NCBI GenBank assembly: GCA_947166385.1
Contig: CAMVEB010000006.1
Coordinates: forward strand, 92,786 to 156,785
From: an uncultured Clostridia bacterium
Lineage (GTDB): Bacteria > Bacillota > Clostridia > Christensenellales > Aristaeellaceae
Length of the DNA stretch: 64,000 nucleotides
Direction of reading: 5' to 3'
Position numbers and translations under genes: made by a program. Positions 28,215-37,378 of the stretch are shown one piece after another. Below the pieces are notes generated by a model. That model was not told the origin of the DNA. It did not search any database and worked only from the letters and a program-made list of their open reading frames with translations. Every line of letters begins with the position of its first letter. Position 1 is the first letter of the stretch.

Positions 28215-30050
28215 TTATTTCAGATCCGTACGAATGATATATACCGTTTCTTCAGCCATATTTTCCGGTTTCAGATCATATCCTGTATCTGTCAGGCGAT
28301 CCTTTGTGGTTCTCCAAACATTCAAGGCACCGGTCAGATCCTTTTCCACAAGCGGAAGGAGTTTCTCTGCGACACCTTTTTCAGCGGTAAGGATACTGTC
28401 TTTCAGCGTTTTTGTTCCGGTTTCCTGCAGTGTGGACGCGCCGGTTGATACCAGCGTTGCGCCGGCGGAAAGCGTTACTGCAGCGTCAGAAGCCTGGGCC
28501 ACACCGTCCGTATAATCTTTCAGACCGGTTACAAAAGTGTTCACCTGATCAAGCTTCTCTTTCAGAGCCAGGAGCTGCTCCCGGGCCGCTGCCGCCTGTG
28601 CCAGTTTCGCAGTAATCGTTTCGTCCTTCGCCAGATAAGCCTCTGTGTTCTCAGTCACCAGTTTTTCAATCTGTTCCTGTACGGCCGCTTCGGTCTGAGC
28701 CAGAATTGCTTCGCTTTTCATCTGAGCTTCCACAGCGGTGTCTACCTGTGCGGCCTGTTCCTTTGACACCAATCCGCCTTTCAGGGCGGCGGCATACTGT
28801 TCGGCAGTCATCTCAAACCCGGCAGCCTTCAGAACGGCTTCCAGCACCTTGCCTTTTACGGCCTCCAGAACGCCTGCCCTGATCTGGTCTTCTTTGGCTG
28901 CGACCTGTTTCCGGACTTCCTCCGCGATTTTAGCGGAGGCAGCGGCTTTCAGCGTATCGGGATCAAGCTGCGCTATCACACCATCCAGGATTTCGGCATA
29001 ATTCTCCGCAGTCAGCACCGGTATCGTGATGCCGGCATCCGCCAGACCGGAAGCAGCGATCTGGTCGTTGGCCGTATTCAGGATCGCTGCAAAAATCTGT
29101 TCCGCGCCGCTGTTCAATACATTGCTGTTCTTTTTCAGCGCAGCAAGGCCGGTATTCAGGGTAATCGCACCGTCCGATACCTGCTTCGCACCATTTGCCA
29201 AAGTGACCGCTCCGGCATCCAGCTCCGTTAACCCTTTGTTCAGCTCATTGATCTTGTCAGCGATTTCCTTCGCCTTTCCTTCAGTCCCGTGCAGATCAGA
29301 GCCGTTCTTCAGAGCAGTCAACAGCGCTGTAACTTCCTTCAGCAATGCGTCGGGATCCCCGTCGCCGACCCGGGCATCGATTTCCTTACAGACAGTTTCG
29401 AGCGGACCGGAGGAACAGAAAGTCATCATCCAGCCCAGATCCGCATGATCCGCGTGAAATGATGCGGAGAAGGATGCCGGCATCTGCAGGGAAGCGTCCA
29501 TGTTCGGCACAGCCCAGCCCACCAGCACGGACCGCTCTGCTTCCGTAAGCACAGCCGCGTTTTCCGTTTTCAGGTCTGAAATGCCTTCTTCGGGAAGCAG
29601 CAGCGCGGAAAGCACCAGTGCGGGTGCCTGCCCTTCTGTCCGGTAAGTTACGGTCAGGACAGCTTCCCCGGTCTTTTCTTTCAGGTCTGCCGCGGAGATC
29701 TCCTCCCCGTCCAGCGTCAGGGTCACAACCGGCACTACAGCCGGGGCTTTAGCCGATGCTCCCTGATAGATCACGTTCTTTCCGTTTGCTTTCCAGACGA
29801 GTGTTTCGCCTTCCAGGGTAAAAGTCTCATTTCCGCCCACATTCTGAATGTCCGTCAGCATCGTGCGGTCAGTCAGTTCATCCAGCCCGTCCGTGTTCTC
29901 CAGGCGGATACTGTCGGTAATGCTTTTCACAGAGCCGTCAGCGCCTGCGACCACATAAACCCTCTCATGCTTCGTATTCTCGGCCAGCGCGCCGGTACAT
30001 CCGAGTATCATGACCAGCGCTGTCAGCATCGCAATAATCTTCTTACTCAT
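28215..30050 (-). CDS. Exported heptad-repeat protein paired with an RND exporter
   Basis: A 611-residue protein with a signal peptide (MSKKIIAMLTALVMILGCTGALA; possible lipobox at LGCTG). Residues 25-200 are a beta-rich domain. From about 250 on there are coiled-coil segments with X-X-X-Leu-X-X-Gly type repeats (LNKGLTELDAGAVTLANGAK, and again near the end LSAGATLVSTGASTLQETG). Such proteins regularly stand beside HAE3/MmpL-like RND pumps of Gram-positives and may form a periplasm-like extension or adaptor. It is the second gene after the pump, 20 bases apart, and ends at a terminator. Function not proven. Confidence 0.8.
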   Translation of the reverse strand: MSKKIIAMLTALVMILGCTGALAENTKHERVYVVAGADGSVKSITDSIRLENTDGLDELTDRTMLTDIQNVGGNETFTLEGETLVWKANGKNVIYQGASAKAPAVVPVVTLTLDGEEISAADLKEKTGEAVLTVTYRTEGQAPALVLSALLLPEEGISDLKTENAAVLTEAERSVLVGWAVPNMDASLQMPASFSASFHADHADLGWMMTFCSSGPLETVCKEIDARVGDGDPDALLKEVTALLTALKNGSDLHGTEGKAKEIADKINELNKGLTELDAGAVTLANGAKQVSDGAITLNTGLAALKKNSNVLNSGAEQIFAAILNTANDQIAASGLADAGITIPVLTAENYAEILDGVIAQLDPDTLKAAASAKIAEEVRKQVAAKEDQIRAGVLEAVKGKVLEAVLKAAGFEMTAEQYAAALKGGLVSKEQAAQVDTAVEAQMKSEAILAQTEAAVQEQIEKLVTENTEAYLAKDETITAKLAQAAAAREQLLALKEKLDQVNTFVTGLKDYTDGVAQASDAAVTLSAGATLVSTGASTLQETGTKTLKDSILTAEKGVAEKLLPLVEKDLTGALNVWRTTKDRLTDTGYDLKPENMAEETVYIIRTDLK

Positions 30051-30070
30051 AATGATCCTTCCTTTCCAAA

Positions 30071-32140
30071 TCAGCAGGCAGCTTTTTTCATTCCGGCTGT
30101 CGTGTGTACAATGACTTTATCCATGATCAGCAGTACCGCCGGCAGGAGCAGCAATACAACTGCCACGCTCAGCAGCGCGCCGCGGGCAATCAGCCTGCAC
30201 ATGGAGGAGATAATAGCCACGTTGGAATAGAGGCCCACGCCGTAGGTGGCCGCAAAGAAGCCCAGGCCGCTGACCAGCACGCTCTGCGCGGCGGAAGCGA
30301 CAGCGTCCTGAACCGCTTCTTTTTTATCCTTGCCCGCAAGCCGGTTCTGCTTGTAGCGGGTCGTCATCAGGATGGCGTAGTCCACCGTGGCGCCCAGCTG
30401 GATGGTGGAGATCAGGATTGGCCCCACGAAGGGCAGTTCCTGCTTCAGGTAATACGGGATGCACAGATTGGCCGCAATGGCCAGTTCGATCACTGCCACC
30501 AGCAGTACAGGCAGCGAGACGGACCGCTGCACCAGCATGATGATCACAAAGATCGCGATAATCGAGATCAGGCTGACAACCGTGAAGTCCCGGTCCGTAC
30601 AGGCAATCAGGTCCTTCGTGCAGGGTGCTTCGCCGATCAGCATGCCGCCCTTGTCATATTTCTTCAGGATTGCGTTCAGGCTGTCGATCTGCTCGTTTAC
30701 TTCATCCGAGGAGATGACGTAAGCGCTGTTCACCAGCATCAGCTGGTACCGGTCTCCTTTTACCAGGGACAGCACGTCCTCCGGCAGGATCGATTCCGGA
30801 ATCCCGGCGCCCAGCAGGCTGTCAATCCCGATGACGCTTTTCACGCCGTCCACCTGCTGCATTTCTTTCGTCATGTCCCGGACATCCTTCTGGGATACAT
30901 CCGCGTCGACAAGCAGCAGATGCGTGGTGGACATATCAAAGGTTTCTTCCAGCTTTTTATTGGCCTGGACAGACTCCAGTTCCGGCGGCATGACCTTGCT
31001 CATATCGTAGTAGACATTCACATTCCGGTATCCGTAGAACGCCGGGATGATCATAACCAGCAGGATCACAGCCAGCACTTTATAGTGTTTCGTAACGAAC
31101 CGGCCGATGCCGCTCACATCAGGCAGCAGCGGTTTGTGGCTCGTTTTTTCGATCGCGCCGTCCAGCGCCCGGATCACACAGGGCAGCAGCGTCACCGTGC
31201 CAAGCACGCCCAGGATTACGCCCTTGCTCATCACAATGCCCAGGTCTTTGCCCAGGGTGAAACTCATGAAGCAGATGCTCACAAAGCCGGCGATCGTGGT
31301 CAGGGAGGAGCCCAGGATGGAAGTGAAGGTCAGCCGGATGGCATTCGCCATGGCTTCATCCTTGTCGTCCGTCAGGGCTTTCTGCTCCTTGTAGCTGTGC
31401 CACAGGAAAATGGAATAGTCCAGCGTCACAGCCAGCTGCAGCACGGCAGCCACCGCCTTGGTGATATAGCTGATCTCGCCCAGGAAATAATTGCTGCCCA
31501 TGTTCCACAGAACGGAAACGGCAATGCAGAGCAGGAAGATCATCGGCAGCAGGAACGAGTCCATTGTCAGCATCAGCACAACGGCGCACAGTGCCACGGC
31601 AATGGCGACATAGATCGCTTCCTGGTCCTCCACCAGCTGCCTGGTATCGGTCACGACCGCAGAAAGGCCGCTCACAAAAGTTTTTTCACCGGCAACCTTC
31701 CGTACCTGACTGATAGCTTCCATGGTTTCCTCAGAGGAGGAACCTTCATCAAAGAAGACGGCGGAAAGCATACAGTCGCCCCGCTGGAACTTCTCCCGAA
31801 TATCATCCGGGATGATTTCCACGGGCAGCGTTCCCTTCGTCAGTGAAGCGTACCCGATGACGGAGTCCACATGCGGTATTTCCTTCAGGGCGTTTTCCAT
31901 ATCCGCCTGGTCCTTCAGGTTCATACCCTCCGTAACCAGCAGGGAAAAAGCGCCCTTGCCGAAATCCTTCAGCAGAATCTCCTGGCCCTGGACGGTCTCC
32001 AGGTCCTGCGGCAGGTAATACAGCAGGTCGTATTTGGTCTTTGTACGGATCATACCCAGCACGGACGGCACCACCAGTGCAATGCACAGGATGATGACCA
32101 GTATCCGGTGCTGAACCAGTCCTCTGGTAAATCCTTTCAT
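30071..32140 (-). CDS. RND superfamily (HAE3/MMPL) exporter
   Basis: A 689-residue pump with 12 predicted membrane segments in two repeats of 1+5+1 helices around large outer loops. Each half has the family motif after helix 4 (LDYSIFLWHSYKEQK and ATVDYAILMTTRYKQNR). Gram-positive members move lipids, hydrophobic drugs or peptides. The start at 32140 is preceded by AGGAGGAAGAAATC; the longer frame to 32179 runs into the promoter and is rejected. It is divergent from a TetR gene, and the intergenic region holds overlapping promoters. Confidence 0.9.
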   Translation of the reverse strand: MKGFTRGLVQHRILVIILCIALVVPSVLGMIRTKTKYDLLYYLPQDLETVQGQEILLKDFGKGAFSLLVTEGMNLKDQADMENALKEIPHVDSVIGYASLTKGTLPVEIIPDDIREKFQRGDCMLSAVFFDEGSSSEETMEAISQVRKVAGEKTFVSGLSAVVTDTRQLVEDQEAIYVAIAVALCAVVLMLTMDSFLLPMIFLLCIAVSVLWNMGSNYFLGEISYITKAVAAVLQLAVTLDYSIFLWHSYKEQKALTDDKDEAMANAIRLTFTSILGSSLTTIAGFVSICFMSFTLGKDLGIVMSKGVILGVLGTVTLLPCVIRALDGAIEKTSHKPLLPDVSGIGRFVTKHYKVLAVILLVMIIPAFYGYRNVNVYYDMSKVMPPELESVQANKKLEETFDMSTTHLLLVDADVSQKDVRDMTKEMQQVDGVKSVIGIDSLLGAGIPESILPEDVLSLVKGDRYQLMLVNSAYVISSDEVNEQIDSLNAILKKYDKGGMLIGEAPCTKDLIACTDRDFTVVSLISIIAIFVIIMLVQRSVSLPVLLVAVIELAIAANLCIPYYLKQELPFVGPILISTIQLGATVDYAILMTTRYKQNRLAGKDKKEAVQDAVASAAQSVLVSGLGFFAATYGVGLYSNVAIISSMCRLIARGALLSVAVVLLLLPAVLLIMDKVIVHTTAGMKKAAC

Positions 32141-32165
32141 GATTTCTTCCTCCTGTCCGGTGTTT

Positions 32166-32193
32166 ATTATAAACACCATGTTGACTTTCTCAA
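32166..32193 (-). promoter_or_regulatory. Sigma-70-type promoter for the RND operon
   Basis: On the minus strand TTGAGA (32193-32188), a 16-base spacer, and a perfect TATAAT (32171-32166). It overlaps the opposite promoter for the TetR gene. The inverted repeats GTTTA-TTA-TAAAC (32162-32174) and GTTGA/TCAAC (32180-32194) lie across both promoters and are candidate operators. Confidence 0.7.
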
Positions 32194-32209
32194 CGCTGTG
32201 AATTATAAT
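32181..32209 (+). promoter_or_regulatory. Sigma-70-type promoter for the TetR gene
   Basis: TTGACT (32181-32186), a 17-base spacer and TATAAT (32204-32209), nearly consensus. A repressor bound on the nearby inverted repeats would block both this and the divergent promoter. Confidence 0.78.
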
Positions 32210-32331
32210 AAGCTATGTGATCGAAATCAATAATCAGATTGATTATCGATCGTTTGTTAATCAACACTGCTTCATTTGCCATCCGGATATTCAACAAAAA
32301 TGCCGATATTGTTCAGGAAAGAAGGAGCACC

Positions 32332-32907
32332 ATGGAAGAACAGAGAAAAGAAGACCGGCGCGTAAGACGTACAAAAAAAATGCTGACCCAGGCCCTGATG
32401 CAGCTTATGCAGGAAAAACAGATCAAAGAAATCACGGTCAAGGAACTGACAGATCTGGCGGACATGAACCGGGGTACTTTCTACCTGTATTACAGGGATG
32501 TGTACGACATGCTGGAAAAACTGGAGGACAGCATGTTTGAAGCGCTGGACAGTATCGCGGCCCTGCATGAAACTGATGCCGCCAGGCAGGAGACCAAACC
32601 GATCCTGCTGGACGTGTTCCGCTTTATCGAAGAAAACCAGGAGATTGTCCGGGTGTTGCTCAGCCCCCACGGCGATATGAAATTCCTGCATCGCCTGTAT
32701 GATGTGATTCGGGGAAAGTGCCTTACCGGATTTCCATATGCCGCTGCGGCGGACAAAAAAAATGAAGCGGATTTTGATTACCGCTTCAGTTTTGTGATCT
32801 ATGGCGCTTCCGGACTGATCCGTGCCTGGGTGAATCGAAACTGCGCAGAGCCTGCCGTTCAGATGGCTGAGCTGGCCGATGCCCTGATTCGCCGCGGGAG
32901 CTTGTGA
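32332..32907 (+). CDS. TetR/AcrR family regulator
   Basis: A 191-residue regulator. The N-terminal helix-turn-helix is typical: RRTKKMLTQALMQLMQEKQ, then ITVKELTDLADMNRGTFYLYYRD. The C-terminal domain has the FRFIEENQEIVRVLLSPHGD segment of the TetR_C_8-like group, often linked to transporters. AGAAGGAG precedes the ATG at 32332; the longer frame to 32239 reaches back into the promoter. Divergence from the RND pump suggests it controls both genes. Confidence 0.9.
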   Translation: MEEQRKEDRRVRRTKKMLTQALMQLMQEKQIKEITVKELTDLADMNRGTFYLYYRDVYDMLEKLEDSMFEALDSIAALHETDAARQETKPILLDVFRFIEENQEIVRVLLSPHGDMKFLHRLYDVIRGKCLTGFPYAAAADKKNEADFDYRFSFVIYGASGLIRAWVNRNCAEPAVQMAELADALIRRGSL

Positions 32908-32937
32908 AGTGCAGAATCATCTCATTCCGCGCAGCTT

Positions 32938-33699
32938 TCAATCACGCTCATCCAGTCCTCCTGAAACGATGTGGTAATCCCCGGCGGCATCCATGCGCAG
33001 TTCCAGGTTCGCCGCTGCCGTCTTTTGCAGGCACAGGCGAACGTTCGGCATATCGCTGAAATCGACAAATTGCGTGGCGGCTTCCGGGTCAACGCCGGTT
33101 TTGATTCTCCTGTCAATCAGCCGTTCACGGAGACAATTCTCCTCTGCGCTGACTGAGATCGTATAATCTGCGTAGCTTTTCAGTTCGCTCCAACCAGCCT
33201 CCTTCAGCAGCAGGTAGTTTCCTTCCAGGATAACGATCTCTCCGCTGACGGTCAGGGCATTCTCTGTCGGATTGTGGAGAAGCCTGTTATATACCGGCCA
33301 TCCGCATACATTACCGGCAGCAACGCTTTTTACGCTTTCCGTCAGGTGCTCCAGATCAAAAGTAATCGGAGCACCTTTTATTTTCACCATGGGAATCTTT
33401 TCGCCGTCACGTTGGACAACATGGCTGACAAGATACTCCTGCCGTCTGTGGAAACCATCCATACCGATTGTCTGAATGCTGCCTAAATCATTATGCTCAT
33501 GCGCGAGATGTTCCAGAAAGCTGAGCAACGTACTTTTGCCCGCGCCGGGCGGGGCTACCAGCATGACGAGAATACGCCGTCCCTTTTCCTGCCGGATCTC
33601 TTTCAGCTTTCTGAGCAATGGCAGAAAAATCTCCTCTACAGCCCGTTCGCTGTAGGAAGCATCCACATCAATGCCATTGATTGTCACATGATAATTCAT
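32938..33699 (-). CDS. P-loop kinase of the nucleoside/nucleotide kinase type
   Basis: A 253-residue P-loop protein. Walker A is APPGAGKSTLLSFLEHLA; next come GMDGFHRRQEYL (substrate loop as in uridine kinase and pantothenate kinase), GAPITFDLEHLTES, and the lid region RERLIDRRIKTG. These bacterial proteins phosphorylate a small substrate, perhaps a sugar or a nucleoside; the substrate is not known. AAAGGAT stands before the ATG at 33699. It is convergent with the TetR gene. Confidence 0.8.
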   Translation of the reverse strand: MNYHVTINGIDVDASYSERAVEEIFLPLLRKLKEIRQEKGRRILVMLVAPPGAGKSTLLSFLEHLAHEHNDLGSIQTIGMDGFHRRQEYLVSHVVQRDGEKIPMVKIKGAPITFDLEHLTESVKSVAAGNVCGWPVYNRLLHNPTENALTVSGEIVILEGNYLLLKEAGWSELKSYADYTISVSAEENCLRERLIDRRIKTGVDPEAATQFVDFSDMPNVRLCLQKTAAANLELRMDAAGDYHIVSGGLDERD

Positions 33700-33807
33700 C
33701 CATGTTATCCTTTCACTGTTACTGTACACAGTCTCCCACGCAGGACATAACCGATCTTTTCATAGCAGGCATTTGATGCCGTGTAATCTGCATCGGTATA
33801 AAGCATT

Positions 33808-34575
33808 TTAAGTCTGAATATCCGGGATAAACCCATCCACAATTTTGTAGTCGATCCCTGCTTTGCGAGCCTGCGACATCTGAAAGCGGCGAGGGATTCG
33901 GTACATTCTGCCGTTTTTTTTAAAATATGCTCCTGTCTGATGAAACTGAAAAGGGACGCCTTTGTTCATACACTGGCGACGAACGTCCAGCACCCATTCG
34001 TAATCAAGCGGCCGCACGTTTAAGCCCGATTCTCCTGAGCAAGCCACCTCGCAGATACTGCCGTCAAGATATTTCTCAAGATCGACCGGACCAAGCATCG
34101 GACCGAGGATAACCGTTTTATGCCTGATCGGAAGTTCCGCGAAGATCGGCAGCCTGAAATCCGCCCGATCCTGATTTTCACAGGTGCAGCCTACGATCAC
34201 ATTCTCATAGCCGTCTCCCCAGTCAGCCGGCACACATTCCGGAAAGCGTTCGATGCGTTTTGTGAAAAAGTAAAACATACAATCATTGCGGCATTTTATC
34301 ATTTTCCAGCATTCATCACGCCATTCATCTGCGTCCTTCAGCAAAAAATCCGAGGTAAAGCAGGTCATGACGACAGAACCGGGCGCGATCTTCAGCGTTC
34401 CGTCACGTTTCTTTTTTACCGGCAGACTGAAATTCTGTGTTCTGCGGCATTGTTCTGATGAAACCGTACTGCCGTATGCTTCATCCTGCCGGTAAACATA
34501 GCAGTAACGGCACCCTTCGGAATACTTCGTACAACCATGCCAGGGATTCCAGTTTGCGTATTTCTGTTCACTCAT
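33808..34575 (-). CDS. DUF5131 / phage Gp37-Gp68 family protein
   Basis: A 255-residue protein that starts NWNPWHGCTKYSEGCRYCY, the signature of the DUF5131 (phage Gp37/Gp68) family. The three cysteines C-x(6)-C-x2-C resemble a radical-SAM-like iron-sulfur site. Later motifs VGCTCENQDRAD, LGPMLGPVDL, SGESG and FQFHQTG are also family-typical. The family is common in phages and in bacterial chromosomes; its activity is not established. A good extended -10 (TGATATAAT at 34690-34698, minus strand) lies about 115 bases upstream. Confidence 0.85.
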   Translation of the reverse strand: MSEQKYANWNPWHGCTKYSEGCRYCYVYRQDEAYGSTVSSEQCRRTQNFSLPVKKKRDGTLKIAPGSVVMTCFTSDFLLKDADEWRDECWKMIKCRNDCMFYFFTKRIERFPECVPADWGDGYENVIVGCTCENQDRADFRLPIFAELPIRHKTVILGPMLGPVDLEKYLDGSICEVACSGESGLNVRPLDYEWVLDVRRQCMNKGVPFQFHQTGAYFKKNGRMYRIPRRFQMSQARKAGIDYKIVDGFIPDIQT

Positions 34576-34689
34576 TTTTTGTTCCGATGCTTATCATTCT
34601 GCAATTTCCGATTGAACCAAACCGCTTCGCGGCAGCCCGGTATCGCGGCCGATTCAGTTCCTCTGACCCGGGTTTTCCGAGCTGCTCCC

Positions 34690-34698
34690 ATTATATCA
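34690..34698 (-). promoter_or_regulatory. Extended -10 promoter element
   Basis: Minus-strand TGATATAAT, a TGn extended -10 with a perfect TATAAT. A weak -35 (TTCAAG) lies 16 bases before. Likely start of transcription for the DUF5131 gene. Confidence 0.5.
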
Positions 34699-34799
34699 GA
34701 ATTTCTTGATGCTTGAAAAGCCGCAGATGCGGAAAATACAGGCATGGCCTTCTTTTCGTTTCATCAATTTGATTTGCCTGTAACGGTGGCTTGAGAGAT

Positions 34800-35006
34800 T
34801 CAGGAGAAACCACAAAGACAAGAGAATTGAAAAACTCCTATGCCGTAATCCTCGTGACGGTCATAGGAGTTTTTCCTGCGGTTATAAAGTTTCTTGCTTT
34901 CAACGGTTTTCGTAACCGGGCTGAATTCCCAGGTAACGCGCCGCTGACGGTTTAGTTCTTTCCGAGCTTTCTTGCTCAGTTTCTCTTTGGGAATAAACCT
35001 GGTCAT
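34800..35006 (-). CDS. Small basic protein of unknown function
   Basis: A 68-residue protein starting MTRFIPKEKLSKKARKELN at 35006 with GAAAGGAG before it. The first 50 residues are lysine/arginine-rich and end in YNRRKNSYDRHEDYG, similar to small conserved clostridial proteins of unknown role. The last 20 residues (GVFQFSCLCGFS) are less convincing because they overlap a terminator-like hairpin at 34830-34874; a natural stop may have been lost. Confidence 0.6.
   Translation of the reverse strand: MTRFIPKEKLSKKARKELNRQRRVTWEFSPVTKTVESKKLYNRRKNSYDRHEDYGIGVFQFSCLCGFS
34830..34874. repeat. Terminator-like hairpin inside a coding frame
   Basis: Perfect 13-base arms (AAAAACTCCTATG at 34830-34842 and CATAGGAGTTTTT at 34862-34874), extended by an inner CCGT/ACGG pairing. 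It has an A-run on one side and a T-run on the other, so it could end transcription in both directions. It falls within the last third of the small basic protein gene. Confidence 0.75.
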
Positions 35007-35085
35007 GGTGATCAACTCCTTTCGCATGACGTGGATGTATTGTATCACAGGCGGAAGAAGACAGCAAGTGAAGGAATGATCATCG

Positions 35086-35175
35086 TTACCATGCCCTCTT
35101 TCTTCCGATCATCAGGATCAAAAACCAGATCAGCATCATTCCCTTGGGAATCCTGTTCTGATAATCGGGTTTCAT
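35086..35175 (-). pseudogene. 29-residue membrane-protein start, probably a truncated methyltransferase
   Basis: A strong GGAGGTTCCTCC precedes an ATG at 35175, and the frame reads MKPDYQNRIPKGMML followed by a short hydrophobic run WFLILMIG and RKRAW, then stop. The first 13 residues look like the start of clostridial membrane-anchored SAM methyltransferases (MKP-Y-NW-PKGM). The body of about 250 residues is absent, so I read it as a start and tail joined by deletion. It could instead be a genuine one-helix peptide. Confidence 0.4.
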
Positions 35176-35187
35176 GGAGGAACCTCC

Positions 35188-35512
35188 TTATTTTTTCTTT
35201 GCCAGCAGAATGGTTCTGGCTTTTTCCTCTGTATCGTCTGATTCGTCATATCCGTCATACGGCGCGTCCGGATCAGGAACCCGCTTGTGCAGTCGGGAAC
35301 AAAGTTTATCGCGGTGGGCAAACACAAAGTCCAGATTATCAGACCAGCCGGTATGCCCTGTGATTACCGCGATCCTGCGGTTTCTCAGGCGCATATTGAT
35401 CTCCAACTTTTTCAGACTGTCTTTGGCGATCCTGTTGCTTTCCGCCAGCATGGCAATAAAGCTGTATCCGCTGTCTGCTCCGAACCAGATCGTATCTCCG
35501 GTAAACCCAGCT
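35188..35512 (-). pseudogene. MBL-fold metallohydrolase, C-terminal fragment
   Basis: The minus strand reads AGFTGDTIWFGADSGYSFI, then LAESNRIAKDSLKKLE, VITGHTGWSDNLDFVFAHRD and a tail DPDAPYDGYDESDDTEEKA before stop at 35188. These are end-of-protein motifs of metallo-beta-lactamase-fold hydrolases (FTGDTIW, GHTGW). The N-terminal HxHxDH metal site is missing. The fragment ends where a plus-strand glycosyltransferase fragment begins, so one deletion removed both starts. Confidence 0.75.
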
Positions 35513-35515
35513 TTT

Positions 35516-36499
35516 ATGGAACAGACGCTGGCTGCGGTCAAAGGATCGGATCTGGTTATGTATGGAACCTGCGCTGCTTTTGCCAGGCATGCCGCGGAGT
35601 ATCTGGGCATACCATGTGCCAGGGTTTTCTATAGCCCCATGGACCCGACAAGGCAGTACTCCCTGTATACCGATGATTATGATTCGGAAAAAGTCCTGAA
35701 AAGCTATGGTGTGCTCCCCACCGGAATGAACCTGATGACCATGATCGCTCTGAACAAATGGAGAAAATCGGTTGGCTTGCCAAAGTGGAGAATAAACAGT
35801 ACCTATACGAAACTGAACGGCAGAAAAATCCTGACATTCTACCCGACCAGCCCGCAGCTGATGCCTCCCGATCCGGCATGGGGCGATCACATCCATGTTA
35901 CGGGATACTGGTACCATCCGGAAGAATCATTCGCGGATTTTCAGGAACCGGAAGAATTGGCGGCATTCCTCGCCAAGGGAGAAAAACCGATCTTTGTGGC
36001 ATTCGGAAAAGCAGAATCCCCGGAACTCGCGAAACTTCAGCTTCTGATGCTTGAAGCCCTGAAGCAATCCGGAATCCGTGCAATCGTTCAGGCATTTCAG
36101 ATTCCTGAGAAAGAAAAGGTCAACACGGATCAGTTGTTCTTCATTGGCGCTGTTTCGTATCCGTATATCTTTGAGAAGGTTAAGGCGGTTGTACATCACG
36201 GAGGAAATACGACGAATGGCATGGGCCTTCGGGCAGGACTGCCAACCCTGATTATTGCGCTGGCATTGGACCAATATTTCTACGGGCGTATGGATCACAG
36301 GCTGAATCTCGGCCCGAAGCCGCTTTATATCCGGAAACAGCTCTGTACAGTCCAGGAAATCCGGGAAGCACTTGCCGATCTTCTGAGTGGCAGGTATGAC
36401 GCGCCTGCGGAAGATGCTGCCGGGAAAATCAGGCAAGAGAACGGGATTGAACAGGCGGCAGATGCTATCGAGAACTATATTGCTACCGGAATTACGTGA
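35516..36499 (+). pseudogene. GT1/GT28-type glycosyltransferase lacking its N-terminus
   Basis: About 327 residues of a sterol-glucosyltransferase-like enzyme: DLVMYGTCAAFARHAAEYLG, FYSPMDPTRQYSLYT, then the C-terminal nucleotide-sugar domain with VTGYWYHPEE, PIFVAFGKAES, and the donor-binding VVHHGGNTTNGMGLRAGLPTLI. A full enzyme has about 100 more residues at the N-terminus. The open frame runs upstream without a start or ribosome site and lies antisense to the metallohydrolase fragment. Probably inactive. Confidence 0.78.
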
Positions 36500-36541
36500 T
36501 TTGCGGCCGGATGGCATTCTGCTAGCCACCAGGGATGACCT

Positions 36542-37336
36542 TTATCCAAGTGAAACGTCCAGAATCATCATCAGAACAAAGCCTAACGCAAACGCAATCG
36601 TGCCGATATTGGAATGCTTTCCTTCCGACATTTCGGGGATCAGTTCCTCTACGACGACATACATCATGGCGCCTGCCGCAAAAGCCAGGAAATAGGGCAT
36701 GACCGGTGTAACAAGTCCGGCTGCGATGATTGTGATCACAGCGGCAATGGGTTCAACAGCACCTGAAAGCACGCCCATCAGGAAAGTCCTGTTCTTTGGC
36801 ATTCTTTCCGCCAGAAGCGGCATAGATACAATCGCGCCCTCCGGGAAATTCTGGATAGCGATTCCAAGAGCCAGTGTGAGTGCGCCTGCAGCCGTAATAC
36901 CCGAAGAGCCGGCCGGCAGCCCGGCATATACGACCCCGACAGCCATGCCTTCAGGGATATTGTGCAGCGTTACTGCGAGGATCAGTTTCGTTGTACGTTT
37001 GAATCCGCTCTGCAGCCCCTCATTCTGCCTGTCCATGTGCATGTGGGGTATTATCACATCCAGAAGCAGCAGAAAGCCGATACCGATCAGAAATCCGATC
37101 GATGCTGGCAGAAAGGAAAGCGTTCCCATGGCAGAACTGCTCTCCAACGCTGGCTGCAGCAGACTCCAGAATGAAGCCGCGACCATAACGCCTGCCGCAA
37201 AACCGGTCAGTGCTTTTTGCACTGTACCAGAAATCTGTTTTTTCAGGAAGAAAACCATCGCTGCCCCAAGAGTGGTGCCCAGAAACGGAATCAGGATTCC
37301 TTCTGTCATCTGAATATTCATAGTTGCCTCAGTCAA
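36542..37336 (-). CDS. ZIP family metal transporter
   Basis: A 264-residue membrane protein with eight hydrophobic segments. The metal path is plain: HNIPEGMAVG in helix 4 and IQNFPEGAIVSMPL in helix 5, plus a loop with DVIIPHMHMD. ZIP proteins bring zinc, iron or manganese into the cell. It starts at a TTG with AAGGA upstream or at an ATG 15 bases later. It lies at the head of a metal-related group with the ZinT-like::MntR-like fusion and DUF3793. Confidence 0.9.
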   Translation of the reverse strand: MTEATMNIQMTEGILIPFLGTTLGAAMVFFLKKQISGTVQKALTGFAAGVMVAASFWSLLQPALESSSAMGTLSFLPASIGFLIGIGFLLLLDVIIPHMHMDRQNEGLQSGFKRTTKLILAVTLHNIPEGMAVGVVYAGLPAGSSGITAAGALTLALGIAIQNFPEGAIVSMPLLAERMPKNRTFLMGVLSGAVEPIAAVITIIAAGLVTPVMPYFLAFAAGAMMYVVVEELIPEMSEGKHSNIGTIAFALGFVLMMILDVSLG

Positions 37337-37378
37337 ATACAGATCCTTCTTTTATGTATCCGTTTTTTCAGTCGGGTT

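Noticed and set aside
30104..31846. A 580-codon plus-strand frame rich in His, Gln and Asp
   Set aside because: Antisense of the RND pump; its odd composition is that of reversed membrane-helix codons.
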